Positions 20,510 to 29,867 are shown, numbered from the stretch's first letter. The stretch is DNA of 64,000 nucleotides from Pseudomonadota bacterium (GCA_963204785.1 CAUJHG010000029.1:1-64000), one strand, 5' to 3'. Notes: generated by a model not told the origin, from the letters alone. A program made the numbers and translations.

Positions 20510-20608
20510 GCGAGCGCCCGGCCCACAGCTTGCTATCCTTGCCTGCGCGCAGTTGCCGGCGCCCGGTGCGCCGCCTGCGTCCAACCGCAATCCACATCAG
20601 GAATTCCG

Positions 20609-21775
20609 ATGAAACTTGTCCAGCACACCCGCGTCGTCCTGGCCGTAGCGCTCGCCGCTGCCACCGGCCTTGCCGCCGCCGAGGAGATCCGCATCGGCAA
20701 CACCGTTCCCTACAGCGGCCCTGCCTCGCTGTACGGATACGTCGGACACGGCACTGTGGCGTACTTCAACATGATCAACGACCAGGGCGGGATCAACGGC
20801 CGCAAGGTCAAGGTCATCAGCCTGGACGACGCGCTGCAGCCGCCCAAGACGGTCGAGCAGGTGCGCAAGCTGGTCGAGCAGGACGAGGTCCACCTGATCG
20901 TCAACCAGGTGGGAACGGCGGCCGCCTCGTCGGTGCGCAAGTACCTGAACGAGAAGAAGGTGCCCCAGATCTTCACCCAGTCGGGTTCGCACAACTTCCA
21001 GCAGCCCAAGGCCTTCCCCTACAGCACTTCGGCGCTGATGAACTACGAGTTCGAGGCGAAGGTCTTCGCGCGCCAGCACCTCGCGACCAACCCGAACACG
21101 AAGATCGGCGTGCTCTACCAGAACGACGACTACGGCAAGGACTACGTGCGCGGGCTCAAGGCCAGCGCCGGCAAGGCCCTGGTGGCCGAGGCGAGCTACG
21201 AGCAGACCGACCCGACGATGGACTCGCAGGTGCTCGCGCTCAAGAGCGCGGGAATCGACACCGTGTTCCTGGCGGCCTACTCGAAGCAGGTCAGCCAGGC
21301 GCTGCGCAAGATCGACGAGCTCGGCTGGAAGCCCCAGATATTCATCAGCCACGTCTCGGCGCAGGTGCATCCGACGCTGTCGAACGTCGGCCTGGACAAG
21401 GTGGTCGGCGTGATGACCGCTGCGGTCGGCAAGGATCCGTCCGATCCGAGCTGGCACAACGACGCCGACTACAAGGAATGGCTCGCCTGGATGAAGAAAT
21501 ACTATCCGAACGGCGACGTGGACAACTTCGGCAACGCGCTGACCTACTCGGCCAACGCCGCGATCGCACAGGTGCTCAAGGCCGCAGGCAACGACCTGAG
21601 CCGTGAGAACATCCTGAAGCAGGTGACCAGCCTGAAGGACTTCAAGGCGCCGATGCTGCTGCCCGGGATCACGATGAACATCTCGCCGGACAACTACAAC
21701 CTGTACCGGAAGATCCAGCTGATGCGCTTCGACGGCAAGCGCTGGATTCCGATGGGCCAGCCCGTCGGCGAGTGA
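20609..21775 (+). CDS. ABC transporter substrate-binding protein, branched-chain amino-acid type
   Basis: This is a 388-residue periplasmic binding protein of the LivK/Peripla_BP_6 fold. A signal peptide covers 1-24 (ATGLAAAEE). GNTVPYSGPASLYG and NDQGGINGRKVKVISLDDA are the hallmark N-lobe blocks, and YQNDDYGKDYVRG is the second-lobe entry. The ligand could be an amino acid, an organic acid or an aromatic compound. No permease or ATPase genes adjoin it, so it is an orphan binder. A good ribosome site (AGGA) precedes the ATG. A second, similar orphan is at 61807-63030. Confidence 0.9.
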   Translation: MKLVQHTRVVLAVALAAATGLAAAEEIRIGNTVPYSGPASLYGYVGHGTVAYFNMINDQGGINGRKVKVISLDDALQPPKTVEQVRKLVEQDEVHLIVNQVGTAAASSVRKYLNEKKVPQIFTQSGSHNFQQPKAFPYSTSALMNYEFEAKVFARQHLATNPNTKIGVLYQNDDYGKDYVRGLKASAGKALVAEASYEQTDPTMDSQVLALKSAGIDTVFLAAYSKQVSQALRKIDELGWKPQIFISHVSAQVHPTLSNVGLDKVVGVMTAAVGKDPSDPSWHNDADYKEWLAWMKKYYPNGDVDNFGNALTYSANAAIAQVLKAAGNDLSRENILKQVTSLKDFKAPMLLPGITMNISPDNYNLYRKIQLMRFDGKRWIPMGQPVGE

Positions 21776-21784
21776 GCCGGAACC

Positions 21785-21820
21785 GGGGGCCCCGCGACGC
21801 TGCGCGTCACCGGGGCCCGG
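21785..21820. terminator. GC-rich hairpin between convergent genes
   Basis: GGGCCCCG (about 21787-21794) pairs with CGGGGCCC (21811-21818), and inside it GACGC pairs with GCGTC. The stem is very stable but no T-tract follows. It sits between the binding-protein gene and cbpM and probably insulates both directions. Confidence 0.6.
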
Positions 21821-21829
21821 CTGGCTGGC

Positions 21830-22150
21830 TCACTGCTCGCCCAGCGCGTGCAGGCGGGCCCGCAATCTCGCGAGCTCGTCCTGCAGGTCGGCCACCAGCG
21901 CAGCGAGCTCCGGCACTGCGTCGAAGTCACGCTCGAGCTGCGCGATGCAGCGCACCCGCCGAAGCGCGGCCGCATCGAAGCGCCAGGCCTCGGCGCTTGC
22001 GCCCGGCCTCGCGACGATGCAGCCCTCGACGACGTGCTGCTGCACCCAGGTAGCGCTCACTCCGGCTGCACGGCAAAGATCGTCGAGATCGAGCCAGGCC
22101 TCGTCGAGCATCGCCTCGACGGCGTCGATGGTCGCAAGCGGTCGGATCAT
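21830..22150 (-). CDS. cbpM: Chaperone modulator CbpM
   Basis: This is a 106-residue MerR-like helical protein that binds the J domain of CbpA and blocks its co-chaperone and DNA-binding activities. The block LDLDDLCRAAGVSATWVQQH, with VVEGCIVAR, is the expected helix-turn-helix, and a C-terminal coiled region (LVADLQDELARLRARLHAL) follows. Its ATG overlaps the cbpA stop, so the modulator is made in step with its target. Confidence 0.92.
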   Translation of the reverse strand: MIRPLATIDAVEAMLDEAWLDLDDLCRAAGVSATWVQQHVVEGCIVARPGASAEAWRFDAAALRRVRCIAQLERDFDAVPELAALVADLQDELARLRARLHALGEQ

Positions 22151-23130
22151 GAGGAGCTCCCCTGGGTTTCGGCCGCTGCCGCGGCACGGGCGTCGAAATC
22201 GCCGAGCTCGGCAGCCATGCGCTCGTAGAGCGCGCGGGCGCGCGGGTCGTCGGCGCCGGGCAGGATCACCCGCAGCTTCAGTTCGAGATCCCCGGGCGTG
22301 CGGGCCGGCAGCCCCTTGCCCGCCACCTGCAGGCTGCGCCCGCTCTGCGCGCCCGCGGGCACTCGCACCTTCAGCGTGGAACCGTCGGGCAATGCGACTG
22401 GAACCACCGCCCCCAGCGCCGCCTCCCAGGGGGCGAGCGCCAGTTCGGTGACCAGCGTGCTGCCATCCAGGCGGTACCTGGGGTGCGGCCGGATCTGCAC
22501 CTCGAGGTACAGGTCACCCGAGGGCGCGCCATCGAATCCCACGCCGCCCTGCCCTGCGAGCCGGATCAGCTGGCCGGGCTTCACGCCGGCCGGAATCTTC
22601 ACCAGCAGCGTGCGGGGCTCGAGCACTGCGCGGCCGCTGGCGTCCAGGCGCACGCTGCGCAGCGTCACCTGGTGCTCGCCGCCGCGCCACGCGTCCTCGA
22701 GCTCGAGGGCGATCCGGGCGTGGTGATCCTCGCCTCGCATCGCGAAGCCCTGCGACGCCTGGTGCGCGTGTCGCTGCCTTGCGCCGCCGAAGCGACCGAA
22801 CAGCTCGGCGAAGAAATCACTGTACTCGCCGGCGTCGGCCCGGTCGAAGCCACGCCCGGTGAACTCGAAGCCCGCGCCCCAGTCGGGCGGCGGCGTGAAC
22901 GATTCGCCCTGCCGATGGCCCTGGCCCAGCGCGTCGTAGGCGACCCTGCGCTCGGGGTCGGAGAGCACCGCATAGGCCTCGTTGACCTCGCTCATCCGCT
23001 CGCCCGCGTCCGCCTCCTTGCTGACGTCGGGATGGAACTTTCGGGCGAGCTTGCGGTACGCCTTCTTGATCTGCTCGGCGCCCGCGTCGCGGGGCACACC
23101 GAGGACTTCGTAGTAGTCCCTGAACTTCAC
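22147..23130 (-). CDS. cbpA: DnaJ-class chaperone CbpA (curved DNA-binding protein)
   Basis: This is a 327-residue J-domain co-chaperone of DnaK. The J domain is residues 3-70 with HPD at 33-35. A Gly/Phe-rich linker with GRGFDRADAGEYSDFFAELF comes next, then two C-terminal substrate-binding domains with VKIPAGVKPGQLIRLAGQG. No Cys-rich zinc region is present, which separates it from DnaJ. The start is GTG with GGAAG upstream; longer in-frame starts lack support. It is followed by cbpM with ATGA overlap. Confidence 0.93.
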   Translation of the reverse strand: MKFRDYYEVLGVPRDAGAEQIKKAYRKLARKFHPDVSKEADAGERMSEVNEAYAVLSDPERRVAYDALGQGHRQGESFTPPPDWGAGFEFTGRGFDRADAGEYSDFFAELFGRFGGARQRHAHQASQGFAMRGEDHHARIALELEDAWRGGEHQVTLRSVRLDASGRAVLEPRTLLVKIPAGVKPGQLIRLAGQGGVGFDGAPSGDLYLEVQIRPHPRYRLDGSTLVTELALAPWEAALGAVVPVALPDGSTLKVRVPAGAQSGRSLQVAGKGLPARTPGDLELKLRVILPGADDPRARALYERMAAELGDFDARAAAAAETQGSSS

Positions 23131-23218
23131 GATCGCTGCTTCCTCCCAACCGTCACAGATGCCGGTGGATGCGCAGACTTCAAGTCCCGGCGCGGTGCAC
23201 CTCGCCCAGACTGCACGT

Positions 23219-23950
23219 TCAGCGCCGGTCGCCGTCCTGCCAGTCCTGCGCCGCCCTTGCGAGCGCTTCGTCCAGGCGGGTTCCCGGCGGGTAGGCTGCC
23301 ATCCCCGCGCGATCGGCGTGCTCGCCATTGTGCGGGCAGGGCTGGGCATCGCCGACGACCATGCTCACGGGGAGCACGCCCGCCCACACCGGAACCTGGA
23401 GGTCCTCGGGCTCGTCGACGTTGCCCTTGGCACGCACCTTCGCCGACGCCTCCTCGATCTGCATGCCGACCACGCTGGTGGCCTTGAGGTCCTGCGCGCT
23501 CACGGGCCGCAGCCTCGCGTCGCGCCCCGGGTAGAAGCGCTCGATCATCGCGTGCAGCGCCGTGCGCTTCTCGACCGGATCCTCGATCAGGCGGGCAGTG
23601 CCGAAGCACATCGCCGAGCGGTAGTTGGCCGAGTGATTGAACCCGCTGCGCGCCAGCACCAGTCCGTCCAGGTGGGTCACGGTCACGCACACCGGCAGCC
23701 CCGCGGCCTGCGCGCGCAGCATCCGGCTGGCCGAGGAGCCGTGCCAGTACAGGCGCGTACCCTGCCGCCAGTGCGTGGTGGGCGTGCAGCAGGGCTGACC
23801 GTCGATCACGTAGCCGATGTGGCAGATCATCGCCGCATCGAGGATCGCATGCACCGCGGCGTGGTCATAGCGCGCACGCTCGTGCATGCGTCGGACCCGG
23901 TTGCGGGCGGAAACCGGATAGGCTTGCGTGGGCGCGCTGTCGTCGTGCAT
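23219..23950 (-). CDS. Pyridoxamine-phosphate-oxidase-like FMN-binding protein
   Basis: This is a 243-residue split-barrel flavoprotein, related to NimA and to the flavin-nucleotide-binding group. The N-terminal RNRVRRMHERARYDHAAVHA leads into the barrel (AAMICHIGYVIDGQPCCTPT, then LYWHGSSASRMLRA). CVTVTHLDGLVLARSGFNHS is the FMN phosphate-binding block. The substrate is unknown; nitro-compound or heme-related roles have been seen in relatives. It lies 88 bases upstream of cbpA in the same direction, and a shared transcript is possible. Confidence 0.85.
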   Translation of the reverse strand: MHDDSAPTQAYPVSARNRVRRMHERARYDHAAVHAILDAAMICHIGYVIDGQPCCTPTTHWRQGTRLYWHGSSASRMLRAQAAGLPVCVTVTHLDGLVLARSGFNHSANYRSAMCFGTARLIEDPVEKRTALHAMIERFYPGRDARLRPVSAQDLKATSVVGMQIEEASAKVRAKGNVDEPEDLQVPVWAGVLPVSMVVGDAQPCPHNGEHADRAGMAAYPPGTRLDEALARAAQDWQDGDRR

Positions 23951-24060
23951 CTGGCGGCCTGCTGTCGTAGGTGGATGAAATCCGCATTCTGCGCGCGCTC
24001 GCCGCGGCTGGCCCGATCCGCGCTCATAATCGCTGCGCCCCGCACCATCGGATCGGCCCC

Positions 24061-24825
24061 ATGCCTGCGCTGTTCGACTTCACCCTGCTCGCCGTCGCCG
24101 CCTTTGCCGCCGGAGCCCTCAATGCGATCGCAGGCGGCGGCAGCTTCCTGACCTTTCCCGCACTGGTCTTCACCGGCGTCCCGCCGATCGTCGCCAACGC
24201 CACGAGCGCGCTGGCGGTCAGCCCTGGCTACCTGGGCAGCACGCTCGGATTCCGGGCGGAACTGCGCGAGCTCCCGACGCGACGGCTGCGCCGGGAGATG
24301 CTGATCTCGGCGGGCGGCGGCGTGGCCGGCGCGCTGCTGCTGCTGGTGACGCCGGGCCACCTGTTCAGCGGGATCGTTCCCTGGCTGCTGCTGTTCGCCA
24401 CGGTGCTGTTCGCCGCGGGCCCGGCAATCGCCGCACGCATGCGTGGGCGCGCCTCGGCGGCGCAGGCGCACAGCCGATGGCATGACGCTGGTCTGCTCGC
24501 GGTCTCGGTCTACGGCGGCTACTTCAACGGCGGCCTGGGCATCCTGCTGATGGCGCTCTACACGCTGGCGGGCGAGCAGCGGCTGAACACGATCAATGCG
24601 CTGAAGAACCTGAACTCGCTGGTGCTGTCCTGGGTCTCGGTGGCGGCCTTCGTGCTGGCCGGCGCGATCGCCTGGAAGGAAGGCGTGCTGATGATGGTCG
24701 CGGCGACGATCGGCGGCTACGCAGGCGCGCACTGGGCAAGGCGCCTTCCGGCGCAGTGGGTGCGCGCCGGCGTGGTGCTGACCGGGCTCGCGATGACCGC
24801 GGTATTCTTTGCCCGGCTGCGGTGA
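24061..24825 (+). CDS. TSUP-family membrane permease (sulfite/sulfonate exporter-like)
   Basis: This is a 254-residue inner-membrane protein with about eight hydrophobic segments. The family signature AAGALNAIAGGGSFLTFPAL is at residues 15-35, and the repeat-half signature VYGGYFNGGLGILLMALYTL near 157-176. TSUP (DUF81, TauE/SafE) members move sulfur-containing anions or other organic anions; the substrate here cannot be told. The start at 24061 fits the signature spacing, although an earlier in-frame ATG exists at 23971. It is divergent from the FMN-binding gene. Confidence 0.88.
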   Translation: MPALFDFTLLAVAAFAAGALNAIAGGGSFLTFPALVFTGVPPIVANATSALAVSPGYLGSTLGFRAELRELPTRRLRREMLISAGGGVAGALLLLVTPGHLFSGIVPWLLLFATVLFAAGPAIAARMRGRASAAQAHSRWHDAGLLAVSVYGGYFNGGLGILLMALYTLAGEQRLNTINALKNLNSLVLSWVSVAAFVLAGAIAWKEGVLMMVAATIGGYAGAHWARRLPAQWVRAGVVLTGLAMTAVFFARLR

Positions 24826-24863
24826 AGCCGGGCGCCGACACGAACGACGAAAGGAGCGAGACG

Positions 24864-25643
24864 ATGGTTCCCACCCGACTCTTCGACCTGAGCGGCAAGG
24901 TGGCGCTGCTCACCGGCGCCTCGCGCGGCATGGGCAGGGCAATGGCGATGGCGCTGGCCGATCACGGTGCGAAGGTGATGGTGTCGAGCCGCAAGCTCGA
25001 GCCCTCGCAGGCCGTCGCCGACGAGATCAACCGGCGCTGCGGCGAGCAGCGCGCCTTCGCCTTCGCGTGCAACGCGGGCTACGAGGACCAGCTGCGGGCG
25101 CTGGTGGATGCCACCCGCGCGCAGATCGGCCCGATCGACGTGCTGGTCGGCAACGCCGGCGTGAACCCCTATTACGGCGCGCAGCTCGACATCTCCGACG
25201 AGGCCTACGACAAGACGATGTCGACCAACGTCAAATCGAACCTGTGGCTGGCGCGGCTGGTGGCGCCCGACATGCTCGCGAAGGGGCGCGGATCGATGAT
25301 GTTCACTGCGAGCGTGGGCGCCTTCATCCCCTCGCTGACGCTGGGCACCTACAACATCTCGAAGATGGCGCTGATCTCGCTGGTGCGCAACCTGGCTGCC
25401 GAGCTCGGCCCGAAGGGCGTGCGCGTCAACGCCATCTGCCCGGGGCTGATCCGCACCGACTTCGCCCAGGCACTGTGGAACAACCCGGAAGCGCAGCGGC
25501 GCGCCCTCGAGGACATCCCGCTGCGCAGGCTCGGCGAGGCCGAGGACCTGGGCGGTCTCTCGGTGTTCCTCGCCTCGGACGCCAGCGCTTACATCACCGG
25601 CCAGGCGATCACGATCGACGGCGGCACCTTCATGCGCGCCTGA
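24864..25643 (+). CDS. Short-chain dehydrogenase/reductase
   Basis: This is a 259-residue classical SDR. The nucleotide motif TGASRGMG is at 17-24, NAG at 97-99, and the catalytic Ser150, Tyr163 and Lys167 are all present. The C-terminal block AYITGQAITIDGGTFM is typical. It is close to the 3-oxoacyl-ACP reductase/peroxisomal DHRS4-like group; the substrate is unknown. A strong AAGGAG precedes the ATG. It starts 38 bases after the TSUP gene and is followed by an MFS gene, so a small operon is likely. Confidence 0.9.
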   Translation: MVPTRLFDLSGKVALLTGASRGMGRAMAMALADHGAKVMVSSRKLEPSQAVADEINRRCGEQRAFAFACNAGYEDQLRALVDATRAQIGPIDVLVGNAGVNPYYGAQLDISDEAYDKTMSTNVKSNLWLARLVAPDMLAKGRGSMMFTASVGAFIPSLTLGTYNISKMALISLVRNLAAELGPKGVRVNAICPGLIRTDFAQALWNNPEAQRRALEDIPLRRLGEAEDLGGLSVFLASDASAYITGQAITIDGGTFMRA

Positions 25644-25698
25644 TGCGCGGCCTTCCCGCCACTGACACCGACACCAGCCCCAGCACGGCAGCCTCCGG

Positions 25699-26919
25699 GT
25701 GAGCCTGCACACCACCGCGCAGCAGCGCCGCATCCTGGTCTGGATGTGCGTCTTCATCGGCGTCAACCAGCTCGGCTTCGGCGCGCTGATCCCGGTGCTC
25801 CCTCTGTATGCGCAGGCCTTCGGCGTGGCGGCTTCGGCGATCGGCATCACGATCGCGATCTACGGGCTGGCCCGGATGCTCTCGGCGATGCCTGCCGGGC
25901 GACTGGCCGACCTGCTGGGGCGACGCCGATCGATGGCGATCGGCGGCCTGCTGTGCACCGCCGGAAACCTCTGGTGCGCGCTTGCGACGAGCTTCCCCGA
26001 GTTCGTCGCGGCGCGCTTCGTCGCCGGGCTGGGCGCGGGCTGGGTGCAGTCGGTGGGGATCATCGTGCTGGCCGACGTCAGCGCGCCGCACCAGCGCGGC
26101 CGGATGATGTCGATCTACCAGGGCACCTTCCTGTTCACCGTCGGGGTCGGCCCCTTCCCTGGGGGGTTGCTCGCCTCGCATTTCGGACTGGCTGCACCGT
26201 TTGCGAGCTACGCGGTCGCATCGGCGCTCGCCGCGGTGCTGGCCTGGGTGATGGTGCCGGAGACACGCCGCTTCGGGCACGGCGACCAGCCTGCAGCAGC
26301 GGCGGCCGACGACATTCCCTACCTGCGACAGATGCGCATCCTGCTCGCCGATCCCGGCTACGCGATGGTGTGCCTGATGGGCCTGGCCAACGCGGTCGTG
26401 CGCACCGGCGGGCTGTTCAACGTGGTGCCGCTGCTGGCCGTGTCCAGGCTCGGGCTGGGCCCCGGGGCGATCGGCGCCTGGCTGGCGCTGGGCAGCCTGC
26501 TCGGGCTGGCCGCAAGCTATCCGGCCGGCGTGCTTGCCGATCGTCACGGCCGCAAACCGGTGATCGTCCCCTCGGCGCTGCTGACCGCACTCGCCTTCCT
26601 GGTCTACTGCTGGGCGCCGTCGATGGCCTGGTTCGGCCTGGCCTGCATGCTCTGGGGCGTTGCGGCGGCGGTCAACGGCGCAGCCCCTGCCGCCTACGCG
26701 GCCGACAAGGCGCCGGCAGGAATGAACGCGGCAGCGATGTCCGGCTATCGCGGAATCTCCGACATCGGCTACGTGATCGGCCCCGTGCTGCTGGGCATGC
26801 TCGCGGACTGGCAGGGGGCGCAGGCAGGGCTGCTGTTCGCCGCAGTGCTGGTGGGAGCGGTGGGGCTGCTCTTCGGGCGCTATGCCCCGGAGCAGTGGAA
26901 GACCGCGGCGCGCGGCTGA
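25699..26919 (+). CDS. Major facilitator superfamily transporter
   Basis: This is a 406-residue transporter with twelve predicted membrane segments. The A-motif between segments 2 and 3 is GRLADLLGRRRSM, and a second copy in the C half is GVLADRHGRKPVIV. The start is GTG (SLHTTAQQRRILVWM). Substrate-specific residues are not evident; multidrug or sugar-type export is possible. A frame that continues past its end is a shadow of azlC. Confidence 0.9.
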   Translation: MSLHTTAQQRRILVWMCVFIGVNQLGFGALIPVLPLYAQAFGVAASAIGITIAIYGLARMLSAMPAGRLADLLGRRRSMAIGGLLCTAGNLWCALATSFPEFVAARFVAGLGAGWVQSVGIIVLADVSAPHQRGRMMSIYQGTFLFTVGVGPFPGGLLASHFGLAAPFASYAVASALAAVLAWVMVPETRRFGHGDQPAAAAADDIPYLRQMRILLADPGYAMVCLMGLANAVVRTGGLFNVVPLLAVSRLGLGPGAIGAWLALGSLLGLAASYPAGVLADRHGRKPVIVPSALLTALAFLVYCWAPSMAWFGLACMLWGVAAAVNGAAPAAYAADKAPAGMNAAAMSGYRGISDIGYVIGPVLLGMLADWQGAQAGLLFAAVLVGAVGLLFGRYAPEQWKTAARG

Positions 26920-26949
26920 GCCTGTCGCGCGAGCCTGCGGGCGGATACG

Positions 26950-26981
26950 CGCCGGCCTGCGCGAACCCGCGTGCGCCGGCG
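26950..26981. terminator. Hairpin between MFS and phzF-like genes
   Basis: CGCCGGC (26950-26956) pairs with GCCGGCG (26975-26981), with a partly self-complementary 18-base loop, in the 74-base gap between two convergent genes. No T-tract is present. Confidence 0.4.
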
Positions 26982-26993
26982 CCGACGCCTCGC

Positions 26994-27872
26994 TCAGGTG
27001 ACGATCGTGCCGTCGATGCAGGTGACCGCCATGCCGCCGACCTGGACCCGCTGCGGCTCGATCCGCAGCCGCAACCGGCCGGCACGACCGACGGCCGACC
27101 CCTGCGCGACCAGGAAGTCGCTGCCCAGGCGCGACAGCTGGCCGGTCTCGCGCACGAACACTGCGACGCAGCCGTTGCCGCTGCCGCAGACCGGGTCCTC
27201 GGGAATGCCCTGGGCAGGCGCGAACGAGCGGACCTCGAGCCGGGCCGCCGAACCGGGCGGATGCTCGCCGAAGACCGTGATCCCGGTGACGCCCGCGCGC
27301 GCATCGTGCACCGCCATCCGCGGCAGGTCGGGGCGCAGCGCGAGCACGGCCTCCGGGCCTTCGAGCTGGGCCACGATCCAGCGCGCGCCGACGTCGATCA
27401 CCCGCGGCCGCATCGCGCGCAGCACCGGCGCACCGAGCAGGGATTCGATCTCCTCGACCTGCGCGTCATCCAGCGTGCCGACCTCGGGCTGCGGCAGATC
27501 GAAGGAGATCCAGCGATCGGCGACTGCGTGGCGGGTGACCTCGAGCCTGACCAGCCCGGCGCCGCATTCCTGCACCAGCACGCCGTCATCGTCCTTGACG
27601 AGTCCCGCTTCGAGCAGGGCATGTGCGGCGCCGATCGTCGGATGCCCTGCGAACGGCAGCTCCGCGCCCGGCGCGAACATCCGCACGCGGTAGTGCGCCT
27701 GCGCATTGCCAGGGCTCAGGACGAAGGCGGTCTCCGACAGGTTGGTCCAGCGCGCGATCTGCTGCATCTGCTCCGTGCTGAGCCCGTCGGCCTGCAGCAC
27801 CACCGCGACCGGATTGCCCAGAAAGGGCTCTCTGGTGAAGACGTCGACCTGTTTGAGCGGGCGTCGGTGCAT
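26994..27872 (-). CDS. PhzF-family isomerase
   Basis: This is a 292-residue protein with the PhzF two-lobe diaminopimelate-epimerase fold. The catalytic acid is in NLSETAFVLSP (Glu47). FAPGAELPFAGHPTIGAAHAL and EDPVCGSGNGCVAVFVRE, the two conserved glycine-rich loops, are intact. No phenazine genes are nearby, so it is a generic member with an unknown substrate. GGAGG lies before the ATG. It is divergent from azlC. Confidence 0.92.
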   Translation of the reverse strand: MHRRPLKQVDVFTREPFLGNPVAVVLQADGLSTEQMQQIARWTNLSETAFVLSPGNAQAHYRVRMFAPGAELPFAGHPTIGAAHALLEAGLVKDDDGVLVQECGAGLVRLEVTRHAVADRWISFDLPQPEVGTLDDAQVEEIESLLGAPVLRAMRPRVIDVGARWIVAQLEGPEAVLALRPDLPRMAVHDARAGVTGITVFGEHPPGSAARLEVRSFAPAQGIPEDPVCGSGNGCVAVFVRETGQLSRLGSDFLVAQGSAVGRAGRLRLRIEPQRVQVGGMAVTCIDGTIVT

Positions 27873-27956
27873 GGCAAGCCTCCACTGATGTCGAAGCGCA
27901 CTGCGCGCGCCTCACTGTACCGCCGATTGCGCGACGCGACGCGGCACAATCGCGGG

Positions 27957-28691
27957 ATGGATCTCCTGCGTTCCCCTGCGGTCAGGATCGGCCTGTCGAT
28001 CTCGGTGGCCACCGGCCTGTACGGCATCTCCTTCGGTGCGCTCTCGGCCGCGGCAGGGCTGGGCCTTTGGCAGACCATGGCGCTGAGCCTGCTGATGTTC
28101 ACCGGCGGCTCGCAGTTCGCGTTCATCGGCGTGGTGGCCGGCGGGGGCACGGGCGCCGCGGCCTTCGGCGCCGCCACGCTGCTGGGCGTGCGCAACGCGG
28201 TGTACGGCATGCAGATGAACCGGATGCTCGCGCCGCACGGCTGGCGCAGGCTGCTTGCCGCGCAGCTGAGCATCGACGAATCGGCTGCCACCGCCGCCGG
28301 CCAGCAGGACCCCGCCGAGCAGCGGCGCGGCTTCTGGAGCGCCGGACTGGGCGTGTTCGTGCTCTGGAATCTCTGCACCCTGGCCGGCGCGCTGCTGGGC
28401 GACACGCTCGGCGACCCCAGGCGCTGGGGGCTCGACGGCGCGGCAGTGGCCGCCTTCCTCGGGCTGCTGTGGCCGCGCCTGCGCAGCCGCGAGCCGGTGG
28501 CAGTCGCGGTCGCCTGCGCGTTCGCGGCGATCGTCGCAGTACCGTGGCTTGCGCCCGGGCTGCCGATCCTCGTCGCGGCAGTGGTGGCGGCGCTGTGGGG
28601 CTGGTTCGGGCACGGGCCTGCCGACGAAGGGCTGGAGCCGGACGTCGACCCCGCCGGCTACGGCCCGCAGGCCGGGGAGGCGCAGCGATGA
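27957..28691 (+). CDS. azlC: Branched-chain amino-acid exporter large subunit AzlC
   Basis: This is a 244-residue membrane protein, the larger half of an AzlCD-type exporter of branched-chain amino acids. The family core GLYGISFGALSAAAGLG, then MFTGGSQFAFIGVV, is near the N-terminus, with LLGVRNAVYGMQMN after it. A charged tail (ADEGLEPDVDPAGYGPQ) is unusual but short. It overlaps azlD by ATGA. No clear ribosome site is visible before the ATG. Confidence 0.92.
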   Translation: MDLLRSPAVRIGLSISVATGLYGISFGALSAAAGLGLWQTMALSLLMFTGGSQFAFIGVVAGGGTGAAAFGAATLLGVRNAVYGMQMNRMLAPHGWRRLLAAQLSIDESAATAAGQQDPAEQRRGFWSAGLGVFVLWNLCTLAGALLGDTLGDPRRWGLDGAAVAAFLGLLWPRLRSREPVAVAVACAFAAIVAVPWLAPGLPILVAAVVAALWGWFGHGPADEGLEPDVDPAGYGPQAGEAQR

Positions 28692-28996
28692 CGCTCTGGG
28701 GCTGGCTGCTGCTGTCCTGCGCCGCGGCCTACGCGACCAAGCTCGCCGGCTACCTGGTGCCCTCGCACTGGCTCGGCAGCGCCAGGATGGGCCGGGTGGC
28801 CGGCACGCTGACCATCGGCCTGCTGGCCGCGCTCACCGCAGTCAACGCCTTCGCCGCGGAACGTGCGCTGGCGCTGGATGCGCGCGCCCTGGCACTGCTC
28901 GTTGCGGCGCTCGCGCTCACGCTGCGCCTGCCCTTCCTGGCAGTGGTGGTGGCAGGCGGGGCCGCCGCCGCGCTGACCCGGCTGGCGGGCGCGTGA
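28688..28996 (+). CDS. azlD: Branched-chain amino-acid exporter small subunit AzlD
   Basis: This is a 102-residue protein with three or four hydrophobic segments, and it needs AzlC to export amino acids. It opens with MTLWGWLLLSCAAAYATKLA and ends in a hydrophobic PFLAVVVAGGAAAAL run. Its start overlaps the azlC stop, so the pair is made together. Confidence 0.9.
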   Translation: MTLWGWLLLSCAAAYATKLAGYLVPSHWLGSARMGRVAGTLTIGLLAALTAVNAFAAERALALDARALALLVAALALTLRLPFLAVVVAGGAAAALTRLAGA

Positions 28997-29108
28997 CCGC
29001 CCCCGGAGTTCCGGTCGACCAGCGACCGCAGCGCGGCCGGTGCGCCGGCACGCCACGGCCAGGCACCCGGACGGCGCCCGGCGCGCAGGCCGATCGAAGA
29101 CCCGGGCC

Positions 29109-29867
29109 ATGCTGAGGCTCCTGCACCACGACCAGCACCTGGTCGCGATCGACAAGCCAGCGGGCCTGCTGGTCCACCGCTCGGGCCTGGACGCGGGCGA
29201 GACCCGTTTCGCCCTGCAGATGCTGCGCGATCAGCTCGGCCGGCCGGTCTGGCCGGTGCACCGCCTCGACAAGGGTACGAGCGGGGTGCTGCTCTTCGCA
29301 CTGGATCCGGTGACCGCGGCGACGCTGGGCCGGCGCTTCGAGGCTGCAGACGGGCTGCGCAAGCTCTACCTGGCGGCGGTGCGCGGCTGGCCGCCCGACG
29401 AAGGCCTGGTCGATCATCCGCTGCGGCGGCTCGCCGACGACGCCCGCGCCGGGCGCGACGAGGTGCAGGACGCGAGGACCCGCTTCCGGACCCTTTCGCG
29501 ACACGAGCTGCCCCTGCCGGACCGCGGCTTTCCGACGACGCGCGCTGCGCTGGTCGAGCTCGAGCCGCTCACCGGGCGACGCCACCAGTTGCGTCGCCAC
29601 ATGAAGCACCTCGCGCATCCGATCCTGGGCGATGCAACGCATGGCAAGGGGCCGCTGAACCGCGCAGTGGCGCAACTGCTGGGCGCCAGCCGGCTCTGGC
29701 TGCACGCGCGATCGGTCGAGCTCACCCATCCGGGAGGCGGTCAGCCGCTGCGGATCGAGGCCGCTCCAGGCCCGGACTGGGACTTCTGGCACCCGGCGCC
29801 GACCGGCAGGCACCCCCTTTCCCGAAACGTCGGGATGTCGGGCTCCGGACCCGGCATGGCACAGTGA
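29109..29867 (+). CDS. truC: tRNA pseudouridine(65) synthase TruC
   Basis: This is a 252-residue RluA-family pseudouridine synthase. The catalytic Asp is in HRLDKGTSGVLL (Asp54). LLHHDQHLVAIDKPAGLLVH and LEPLTGRRHQLRRHMKHLAH match E. coli TruC closely, including the short form without an S4 domain. It modifies uridine 65 of certain tRNAs. The last 20 residues overlap the leader of the next gene, and an alternative GTG start of that gene lies at the truC stop. Confidence 0.88.
   Translation: MLRLLHHDQHLVAIDKPAGLLVHRSGLDAGETRFALQMLRDQLGRPVWPVHRLDKGTSGVLLFALDPVTAATLGRRFEAADGLRKLYLAAVRGWPPDEGLVDHPLRRLADDARAGRDEVQDARTRFRTLSRHELPLPDRGFPTTRAALVELEPLTGRRHQLRRHMKHLAHPILGDATHGKGPLNRAVAQLLGASRLWLHARSVELTHPGGGQPLRIEAAPGPDWDFWHPAPTGRHPLSRNVGMSGSGPGMAQ

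Noticed and set aside
25746-27956. Long plus-strand frame running from the MFS gene into azlC
   Set aside because: Only the part from 27957 is coding. The rest is an alternative frame of the MFS gene and the antisense of the phzF-like gene, so there is no fusion protein.
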